From: Amphiduros pacificus
Lineage: Eukaryota > Annelida > Polychaeta > Phyllodocida > Hesionidae
Direction: 5' to 3'
DNA length: 64,000 bases
Assembly (NCBI GenBank): GCA_949316495.1
Contig: OX439011.1
Location: forward strand, 25,908,495 to 25,972,494
The position numbers and the translations under genes are program-made. The notes beneath the pieces were generated by a model. It had not been told where the DNA came from. It did no database searches and saw only the letters and a program-made list of their open reading frames with translations. Shown piece by piece: positions 1 through 7,297 of this stretch; the first letter of the stretch is position 1; the number at the start of each line of letters is the position of its first letter.

Positions 1-426
1 TAGAATCATAAAGAGTTTAACAAAGAAAGAGAAAAGGACATATGGAATAACTCTGTGAACACTAACCTCATTTGTGGCAAATGAAAAATATATACTTGTT
101 GCTTATTAAAGTTATTTTGAAACTCATATTTGATTATATATTTGATGGCTTAAGATGAACAAAATGGTTGAATTATTAACATTAGTTACAAAGGATTGAA
201 GCTAAGATAATTCTATATTCTGCACTTATTGCTTTTGTTTTAATTGTCATGTGAATTAAAAAAATAACTCTTGAAACATGTTCAGTTTGCCATAAAAAAA
301 CTTTTGTCTCTTATTCCACATGGACACCATTCTATGCACTATTTTCTTTTAAAGAAACTAAAATATCTGTTTAGAAATCTTGTAGGTATTTCAAGTTGTG
401 GTTTTATTGAACAATCAAAATAATGA
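1..426. other. AT-rich stretch without a recognisable gene
   Basis: I see no convincing coding frame, RNA gene or array here. The stretch is AT-rich and ends where the left copy of a perfect inverted repeat begins. It could be viral non-coding sequence or flanking sequence; nothing in it decides between these. Confidence 0.5.
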
Positions 427-566
427 AGCATTAAAATTTTTTTTTTTTTGAGTTTCAAAAGTTAGGTCGGGCACACACTAGACCATATCGAGGGGAAATG
501 ACGCATGTTTTCATGGGTCCAGAACATGGCAGAACATGGCTAAGTCACTAAGTGGCCCTTTTGTGC
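427..566 (+). repeat. Left copy of a perfect 140-bp inverted repeat
   Basis: This 140-bp block matches the reverse complement of 2948..3087 by eye over its whole length, including an equal 13-base T run. The pair encloses about 2.4 kb that holds two tandem arrays and the double-RING gene. The lack of differences implies a recent duplication, gene conversion or recombination between copies. No target-site duplication is evident next to the outer ends, so a simple DNA transposon is not favoured. Confidence 0.93.
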
Positions 567-794
567 ATATGAAAAGTGGCAAGTCTCGTCTAAAAGGCTA
601 CCTCGGGCTAGCGGAGGCACTAGGTCGGGCTAGCGCTAGTCACTGCACACCAGTTTCAGCACAGACTTTTTGGGTGAAATGGTACTATTCACCCTACGTC
701 GGGCTAACGGGCATTTACAACATTTTGAGTTCACACCACACAAAAGTGGCACTTGGTGTCTTATTTCCAGATGAGATTGACAATGGTGTATACC

Positions 795-1665
795 ATTAGA
801 GCCACTTTGGAGTCCATTGAAGTGCCCCATATGGTTCTATTTTTTATCACACAGAGTGGGGTTTAGACATGCTCATTAGATGGTATATGGTCTTATCACT
901 TATACCATGAGTGCCAGTTTGGAGCAACCAGAAGATCCCTGTATGAGTCTATCTCTTATCACTTTGATTGGTGTTCAGACATGTTAATTTGGTGACATGT
1001 GGTCTTATAACTTATACCATGACTGTTAGTTTGGAACTCTCATAAGATCTCTATATGGTTCTATTTCTTATCGTTTTGAGTGGTGTTTAGACATGTTAAT
1101 TGAGTAACATGTGGTCCTATCAATTATACTATGAGTGCCAGTTTGAAGCTCTAAGAAGATCCCTGTATGGTTCTATTTCTTATCACCTTGATTGGTGTTT
1201 AGACATGATCAATAGATAGCATATGGTCTTATCAATTATGCAAAGAGTGCCAGTTTAGAGTTCTCTAAGATTACTTCAATCTATGGTTCTATTTCTTAAG
1301 ACTTTTATTGATGTTTAGACATGATCAATACATGGTTTGTGGTCTTGTACTTTTTACCAAGAGTGCCAGTTTAGAGTTCATTAAAGTTACTTCTATGGCT
1401 CAGTTGAGCAGTGTTTAAACATCTTCATTCAATGGTATGTGGTCTTATCAATTATGCAAAGAGTGCCAGTTTAGAGTTCTCTAAGATTACTTCTATGGTT
1501 CTATTTCTTAAGACTTTGATTGATGTTTAGACATGATCAATACATGGTTTGTGGTCTATGTAGATAGCATATGGTCTGATTACTCAAACCATAATGGCCA
1601 GTTTAGAGTTCACTACAGTTCTATATATTGTTTTATCTCTTATCTCTTTGATTTGTGTTTAGACA
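795..1665. repeat. Imperfect tandem array, unit about 115 bp, roughly 7-8 copies
   Basis: Each unit carries recognisable phrases such as gagtgccagttt, tggttctatttcttatc, gtgtttagacatg and atgtggtcttatca in the same order, spaced about 115 bp apart. Copies differ by many substitutions and one looks fused or shortened. The array has no sustained reading frame. It lies between the left inverted repeat and the RING gene, a place where herpesviruses often keep non-coding repeats, enhancers or origins; which of these it is cannot be read from the sequence. Confidence 0.85.
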
Positions 1666-1783
1666 ATGCTTAGAAATGGAAAGGATATGTTCATGTGGCA
1701 TAAGCCAAAAGTACAATTTTTAATGTCATAGAAGTTACCTTTTTGGATCTATTTCCTTTTGTTGCGATGACATTACTAAATGT

Positions 1784-1873
1784 TGTGCCTAGATAATGAG
1801 CTGTGCCTACTTAATGAGCTGTGCCTACTTAATGAGCTGTGCCTACCTAATGAGCTGTGCCTACCTAATGAGC
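1784..1873. repeat. Five 18-bp tandem repeats with TAATGAG core
   Basis: Five head-to-tail copies of an 18-bp unit (tgtgcctacttaatgagc, first copy with agataatgagc) are followed by degenerate copies to about 1950, including TAATGAGAT at 1940..1948. The array sits 250-330 bp upstream of the double-RING gene and so is placed like a promoter or enhancer element. A short open frame through it only reflects the unit being a multiple of three. Confidence 0.88.
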
Positions 1874-2073
1874 CAGCTATGAATATTCAAATATGTGCTG
1901 TATTCATTCAAAGAGCTTACCTAATGAGCTGTGTATACTTAATGAGATGCCCACCCTTCATTTGCTGTGCATATTTAATTAGCTCCACTGAAACCTCATT
2001 CTGATTGGTCTAACCCCAAAAAGATCACCTCTTTTCAAAAAGCATGTGTGACTAGATAATGAGACTAAAATTT

Positions 2074-2080
2074 TATAAAA
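2074..2080 (+). promoter_or_regulatory. TATA box of the double-RING gene
   Basis: TATAAAA lies 39 bp before the ATG at 2119. An upstream in-frame ATG at 2059 lies before this box and so would not be in the transcript, which decides the start in favour of 2119. Confidence 0.65.
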
Positions 2081-2118
2081 GTGCTTCTTTTGGAAATTAT
2101 CCTCATTCAATCTCCAAC

Positions 2119-2787
2119 ATGGGTTCCTGCTTATCATTCTCTCGCCGATGGCCATCTCTGGAAAGTATTTCTCCTCCAAAGGTTCATCCTACCAGACAAG
2201 TCCATCGCTCCTGTCCAAAGGATACCACGTTGATCCCTCTCGAGCCAACCACACCTCTCGAGGTTGAGGAGTGCTCTGTCTGCATGGAGGATTTGGGTGC
2301 AAGAGACACTTGTGTACTTTTATGGCCATGCACACATGTCTTCCACAGAGATTGTGCAATGAGATGGTTGAAAGACCTGGACAAAAACAATAACTTTCAC
2401 GAATGCCCCTCATGCCGCTGCTATACGGTGGGGAAATTCCAGGTGTCTTTGGAGACCATCCTCATTTTGAAAAAGAAAGACTTTGAACAACGCTATATCC
2501 ATGTCAAGGAATGGATGGATGGTTCGTGCTCAGTTTGTCAGTCATCCATATTGAACGATCAACAACTTTTCATCTTGACAAGATGTTGCCATATCTTCCA
2601 CCAAGACTGTTTGCGGTGGTCTTTAGAGTTTTACTCCAAACATAGACCACGATGCCCACATTGCTTGGCAGGCATATGCGAAGAAGGAGGAATGGACATT
2701 ATTGATTTCAATTATTACACAAAACTACAAAAGATGAGTCAATCAGAACAGAGAAAGTACGTGCATGGGTGTATGCACATGTGCTGA
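2119..2787 (+). CDS. Small double-RING protein, likely E3 ubiquitin ligase
   Basis: A 222-aa protein with two complete RING-H2-type modules, at about residues 52-99 and 137-182; each shows the C-x2-C, C-x-H-x2-H-x2-C and C-x2-C spacing. RING modules recruit ubiquitin-loaded E2 enzymes, so the protein probably ubiquitinates host or viral targets. The start at 2119 is chosen because a TATA box lies just upstream; the resulting N-terminus MGSCLS fits an N-myristoylation signal (Gly2, Ser6), suggesting membrane attachment. The gene sits alone inside a perfect inverted repeat, behind an 18-bp repeat array. Herpesviruses commonly carry RING regulators (ICP0 in HSV is the best known), but no orthology to ICP0 is claimed. 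Confidence 0.88.
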   Translation: MGSCLSFSRRWPSLESISPPKVHPTRQVHRSCPKDTTLIPLEPTTPLEVEECSVCMEDLGARDTCVLLWPCTHVFHRDCAMRWLKDLDKNNNFHECPSCRCYTVGKFQVSLETILILKKKDFEQRYIHVKEWMDGSCSVCQSSILNDQQLFILTRCCHIFHQDCLRWSLEFYSKHRPRCPHCLAGICEEGGMDIIDFNYYTKLQKMSQSEQRKYVHGCMHMC

Positions 2788-2947
2788 AAAAAATAAATAA
2801 TAAATGAACATGACAAATTATAATCTCCTCTTTGACTTATTCCTTCTTAATTTGATTAATTCAATGCAATTCAGATTGATTAAATTTTGATGCTTCATGA
2901 TCGGTTGGAGCTTAGTGGAGTCAAAACATGTGAGACATTCGCACGTA

Positions 2948-3087
2948 GCACAAAAGGGCCACTTAGTGACTTAGCCATGTTCTGCCATGTTCTGGACCCA
3001 TGAAAACATGCGTCATTTCCCCTCGATATGGTCTAGTGTGTGCCCGACCTAACTTTTGAAACTCAAAAAAAAAAAAATTTTAATGCT
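2948..3087 (-). repeat. Right copy of a perfect 140-bp inverted repeat
   Basis: Reverse complement of 427..566 without differences that I can see. It begins about 160 bp after the RING stop codon. Together the two copies could allow the segment between them to invert by homologous recombination. Confidence 0.93.
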
Positions 3088-3214
3088 ATTGATTTATATC
3101 TGCTTGTGATCTTCAAGTACGAATGCATGTCTTGTAATTTGTCTGATGTTGTAGGCATTTGACTGACATAAGCATCAAGGGAAACACATATATCACAAAC
3201 ATATTTTCAGTCTT

Positions 3215-3860
3215 CCTAAAGGGTATGAGGTCTCGTATCATGATACAGTCCAACCTCAATTTAAATATGCAATTATACAAGCTAAATATATAACTCAAGT
3301 CCAACTTATTGTTATTGTCTGTTATTTATTCAATTGATTTTTATAGATCCTTTGCATGTAAGAAGCCTCAATGGGAGATTTAACACCTTTGTTAATTGAA
3401 CCAAATGGTATTGACTCTTTTGACCTGATGTGATCAGTTGGATGGGATGACCCTGCTCAAGCTGGACGTATCAAAAAAGTCCAATTTCTTTTTGTTGTCC
3501 ATAATCAATAGTTTTCATGACACATAGCTTCACTGAGAGATATATTGCATATTACATAATTTATAATCCAACCAAAGGGTATGAACTCTCATGACCTAAT
3601 GTGGACTGTTCGGTGGGATGATCCTGCACAAGCTGAACATATAATACAAGTCCAATTTCTTGTTATTGTCTGTTATTTATTCGACAGATTTCATGACACA
3701 AAGCTTCACTGAGAGATTTATTACATAATTTATATTCTAACCAAAGGGTATGAGTTCTCATGACCTAATGTGGACTGTTTGGGTGGGATAATCCTGCTCA
3801 AGCTAAACATATAATACAAGTCCAATTTCTTGTTATTGTCTGTTATTTATTCGATAGACC
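3215..3860. repeat. Imperfect tandem array, unit about 170 bp, about four copies
   Basis: Repeated phrases include aaagggtatga, tcatgacctaatgtggactg, acaagtccaatttcttgtt, attgtctgttatttattcga and cttcactgagagat, spaced by about 170 bp. The last copy runs into the 3' end of the glycoprotein gene, so its stop codon and final few codons lie within repeat sequence. The array is otherwise non-coding. Confidence 0.85.
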
Positions 3861-5290
3861 TTTGAACAACAATACACCTTCTTACCACGTTTGTACCATA
3901 TCAAGATCCATATCAAAGCAATACATAAAATGAGAGAGCAAAGACCTATAATTGAATATAGATATGGTGACCAAATGTTACCAACCACAATGGCTGGTCT
4001 TTCATTGCCCAAGAGTTTGGTTGTGGCATTCAGCAAGTGTGATGCCACAATGCCAGCTGACTGTCCAGCTCTTCCTATGCCTTCACTACTGCCATTTGCT
4101 TGATAGATGACATCAGTCTGATAATCCTTCCTTTGAACACGACCCTCCTTTGTCATGACATCAGTGGAGGTCTTTTCAGTATCTACAGTATCTAAACCAG
4201 ACCATGTCCTGTTGCATCTGAATGGACCACTCCCTGTGATGGCAGCCTCACATGAATGGGTGCATTCACCCTTACAGTGTGTACTCTTCTCTATGTTACA
4301 CTCATGGGGGGACCTCACCCACTCAACAAAATCAGCGGCATCTTCTCTCCTCGTGGGTACAATTACCTTGCGATTGTAAGATTTTCCTTGTGGGGTCCAT
4401 GTTGTGTATGTCAAAGTAGGCTTTTCAGTGACATTGAAATGAGTGTAAGTTGGGAATTGTTTATCTAACCACACACAGAGGTACTTTGACTCCTTGTGAC
4501 TGAAGCGGCGAGAGCTTGTGCTTATGCATCGGTCTGTGTCTCTTACAGTACGGTGGATAAATGTGGAGTCTCCCCCACTTCTGAAATGAACTCGTAGACG
4601 CGCTGACATTAAAACATAAGTGGCATCAGCATTGTATATATCAGATACTACCTCTATACACACGCTGCTCCACTTTGGTATGACAAAGATTCTTCTAACA
4701 TGAAAGTCAATGCCACTTGTCCAAGCTTCTCTGTCAGTGATTGTGTGTGAGCACATCTCATCATTTCTTTTGTCTAACATGAGAGATTCACAGGTTGGTC
4801 GACAGTGAGGCTCATGACATCTGCTTACACGTCTGTCCTTGCAAACAACTTTCTCCTCTACTGAAGGAATTCTCCCCTCAATGGAGGAATCAATGTCACA
4901 TTTCACAGTGGTGTTGTCTTCCTTTCTGACTGTAAAGTTGATTTCATCTGGAAGGATGTTGAGTCTCTGTTTCATGTGAGACTTGTCTAACACTGTATTG
5001 CAGAGAGAGAAGGATCCATTGGCCACATCTTCAGCAATGCAAACTTGCTCTGATAGTTCGAGTGTGTGGTGTGAGTAATCACTGTCCAGTTCATACTTGA
5101 ATGAGAAACTTCTCTTGGCAAATGTCATTGAGGCAGCAACCTCTTCTAGATGGAAAGATGCACATATCATTTCCATATCCTTCAACTTTTTGATAGCCTT
5201 GATTGATATTTGACATGGCGGCCGTATAGTCGCTGCCATACATTGTGCCATGAAAATAAAGAGTAGATATGATATCACAATATACTTCAT
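3833..5290 (-). CDS. Type I membrane glycoprotein, family A
   Basis: A 485-aa protein with an N-terminal signal peptide (starting MKYIVISYLLFIFM), a cysteine-rich ectodomain with many N-glycosylation sequons, a hydrophobic segment near residues 440-463 and a short basic tail. This is the layout of a virion envelope glycoprotein. The start is the ATG that directly precedes the signal peptide; the longer open frame adds 31 residues that would bury it. Conserved cysteine blocks (CRPTCES, and a C-x3-C motif before a tryptophan near the C-terminus) are shared with 19115..21504 and, more weakly, with 10347..11693 and 63722..64000, so four members of one expanded family lie in this window. The exact virion role, receptor binding or otherwise, is unknown. 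Confidence 0.82.
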   Translation of the reverse strand: MKYIVISYLLFIFMAQCMAATIRPPCQISIKAIKKLKDMEMICASFHLEEVAASMTFAKRSFSFKYELDSDYSHHTLELSEQVCIAEDVANGSFSLCNTVLDKSHMKQRLNILPDEINFTVRKEDNTTVKCDIDSSIEGRIPSVEEKVVCKDRRVSRCHEPHCRPTCESLMLDKRNDEMCSHTITDREAWTSGIDFHVRRIFVIPKWSSVCIEVVSDIYNADATYVLMSARLRVHFRSGGDSTFIHRTVRDTDRCISTSSRRFSHKESKYLCVWLDKQFPTYTHFNVTEKPTLTYTTWTPQGKSYNRKVIVPTRREDAADFVEWVRSPHECNIEKSTHCKGECTHSCEAAITGSGPFRCNRTWSGLDTVDTEKTSTDVMTKEGRVQRKDYQTDVIYQANGSSEGIGRAGQSAGIVASHLLNATTKLLGNERPAIVVGNIWSPYLYSIIGLCSLILCIALIWILIWYKRGKKVYCCSKVYRINNRQ

Positions 5291-5827
5291 GATGTTGAGG
5301 TTGATATTTTTAACTTCATTCTTCCAAATAATGCAAATTATATGAACATTTATGTTGGGATGTAAAAACCAATTTTCATCCATTTATCCCTTGTTGAGAT
5401 TTCATGTTAGAGTAACAACAAGCAGCATCACTTGTATGACCACACAAAATAAAGGACATAGTATGTTTGGTTATTTATTTCACTCCACAAAATTAACAAA
5501 TATTCAGATGCACAAAAAAACACATTCTCTAATTTTAACAAATAACAATGACACGAGCGATAGTTTTGTCATATTCTGCCTTTTATTGGAATAATTGGTG
5601 TGCTCATTGTCAAAGAGCTACAAATAACATTCCCAACCATTGGGTGTAATTGCTGGTAAAAAGTCACCTGAATTGCTTCATGTGTTATACCCAGTATCAT
5701 TTTTATACTCCTCCATGGCTTGTTTAGCTGTCACTATGCACACTATGTATTGGCAATTATGTTATAATTAATCCATTTGAAACAGAATGTAACACCCCTC
5801 TTGTGTTCAGTCTGAATTGGTTTACTC
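5291..5827. other. Intergenic stretch, no gene seen
   Basis: An AT-rich gap of about 540 bp between the starts of the family A glycoprotein and the end of the phosphatase-like gene. Small open frames here have no features of real proteins. It probably holds the promoter of the minus-strand glycoprotein. Confidence 0.45.
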
Positions 5828-6262
5828 TCACTTTGTAAATGTTGCCTTCCTTGCCACTCTTTCATATGGTGCCAACAAGACAGCCCCTGGCCGTGATTCT
5901 TTTACTCTTACAAATGCTTGGTCAAATGTAAGTGACTTGTTTTGCATGGCCAAAAAACATGCCACTACTACTGGAGCTCTGTGCAGTCCTGCCAGACAGC
6001 TTACCACAATGGTTTGCTTGCCAGGTTTTCTTGACCATGTCTGTAGTAGTGTAACAGCCTTTAGTAGACTGTTGCTAGAGAAGTGACTCCACTCAAATTG
6101 GGAACATTGAACCCCTAGCATTGGTTCACCAATTGGGATGAGGGATAACCATGAAAATTGACCTAGCTCAGAGCTCCTGATGGTGGACAGAAATGTCCAT
6201 GCCTCCTGCTTGGACAAGACCAGTATGTGTTTTTCATTACCAATGTTGATCGAGGAGGTCAT
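5828..6262 (-). CDS. Dual-specificity phosphatase-like protein
   Basis: A 144-aa protein. Near residues 84-105 a beta-strand leads into a C-x5-R phosphate-binding loop (SCLAGLHRAP; Cys89, Arg95) followed by a hydrophobic helix, and further on the helix containing DQAF and the segment SRPGA, the usual order in small dual-specificity phosphatases such as VH1 and cellular DUSPs. A general-acid aspartate loop is not obvious. The length suits a minimal DUSP domain. Such proteins dephosphorylate signalling proteins or, in some viruses, RNA 5' ends. It precedes a small unknown gene on the same strand (6320..6721), 57 bp upstream. Assigned from the signature and fold order; activity is inference. Confidence 0.68.
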   Translation of the reverse strand: MTSSINIGNEKHILVLSKQEAWTFLSTIRSSELGQFSWLSLIPIGEPMLGVQCSQFEWSHFSSNSLLKAVTLLQTWSRKPGKQTIVVSCLAGLHRAPVVVACFLAMQNKSLTFDQAFVRVKESRPGAVLLAPYERVARKATFTK

Positions 6263-6319
6263 TTTTTATTAGGATGGTCCCAGGTGTACACAAATGATAA
6301 TCTTCATAAGATAGCAGAA

Positions 6320-6721
6320 TCATTTAATAGTCATGTTAGCAAAGGAAGTTAGAACATCCATTTTTTTATACACTGTGTCTTTTTTTCTCTGTTGAATGAG
6401 GTGTCGACGTGAAACGGCTACTACATTTTTCCATGCCTGTGGACCCAAATAAATGGAGATAAAAGAACCTATCAAAGCAAAAGTGTTCCTCTTACTTTTC
6501 ACTGCACGAAGTGTCAGAGAAGAGTTTTTCACTTTTGTGGTCACCATTCCTTCTTTTGATAATCTGGTGAGCTTTCGATTTACACCACACACAATCAAAC
6601 ACAAGTCGTGCCACAAGAGATGATTGAGGCTTATTTCACTTTGCCCCTTTTGTTCAACTAAAGTTATGCCCCATTGATCACTTATAATGAATACACCTTC
6701 TCCCAAGTAAGACATCATCAT
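6320..6721 (-). CDS. Hypothetical protein, 133 aa
   Basis: I do not recognise this protein. It starts MMMSYLGEG, has mixed composition with a basic middle (KSKRN), a moderately hydrophobic stretch around residues 82-95 and a lysine-rich C-terminus. It lies head-to-head with the 965-aa gene across a repeat-rich promoter region and just upstream of the phosphatase-like gene in the same direction, so the two may share a promoter. Confidence 0.6.
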   Translation of the reverse strand: MMMSYLGEGVFIISDQWGITLVEQKGQSEISLNHLLWHDLCLIVCGVNRKLTRLSKEGMVTTKVKNSSLTLRAVKSKRNTFALIGSFISIYLGPQAWKNVVAVSRRHLIQQRKKDTVYKKMDVLTSFANMTIK

Positions 6722-6794
6722 GACTGATAAACCGAATACTTTTCTTGAATTTGAATTCTAAAGGTTGTGCATAGATAATTAATCGTACTCACTT

Positions 6795-7190
6795 TGATTG
6801 GTTAGTGATCAAGAAATGAATACATAATTAGTCTTCCTACAATTTCATTGGTAAGTGATCAAGAAATGAGTACATAATTAGTCATCCAAGAATTAGGCTA
6901 GTGATCAAGAAATGAATACATATTTAGTCATCCAAGAATTAGGTTAGTGATCAAGAAATGAATACATATTTAGTCATCCAAGAATTAGGCTAGTGATCAA
7001 GAAATGACTATATAATTAGTCTTCCTACAATTTGATTGGTTAGTGATCAAGAAATGAATACATAATTAGTCATCCTTGAATTTGATTGGTTAGTGATCAA
7101 GATATGAATAAATAATTAGTCATCCAAGAATTGTGCTAGTGATCAAGAAATGAATACATAATTAGTTTTCCTGGAATTTGATTGGTTGAT
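6795..7190. repeat. Tandem array, 48-60 bp unit, about eight copies, in a divergent promoter
   Basis: The unit is recognised by tagtgatcaagaaatgaat, acataattagtc and either ttcctacaatttgattggt or atccaagaattaggc. About eight copies alternate between shorter and longer forms. ATTGG (a reverse CCAAT box) appears in the longer units. The array fills the region between two divergently transcribed genes, so it may be an enhancer for one or both, or a replication origin. Confidence 0.85.
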
Positions 7191-7217
7191 TCACTACAAT
7201 GTCACTCGTGTGAAAAG

Positions 7218-7224
7218 TATAAAG
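7218..7224 (+). promoter_or_regulatory. TATA box of the 965-aa gene
   Basis: TATAAAG lies 80 bp before the ATG at 7298 and directly after the tandem array. Confidence 0.55.
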
Positions 7225-7297
7225 CCTCCAGACAACTTCAAACTCATCATTCCGAGAAAAAAAGTATTATCATTACCACCACAAACAATTTGTGATA

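Noticed and set aside
536-799. 87-aa open frame overlapping the left inverted-repeat arm
   Set aside because: No protein-like features, and half of it lies in repeat DNA whose other copy has no matching gene.
1780-2004. Open frame with repeated LLNELC-type units
   Set aside because: It merely reflects an 18-bp tandem repeat being a multiple of three; no TATA box or downstream conservation.
427-3087. DNA transposon with 140-bp terminal inverted repeats
   Set aside because: No transposase and no evident target-site duplication; the enclosed RING gene fits viral content.
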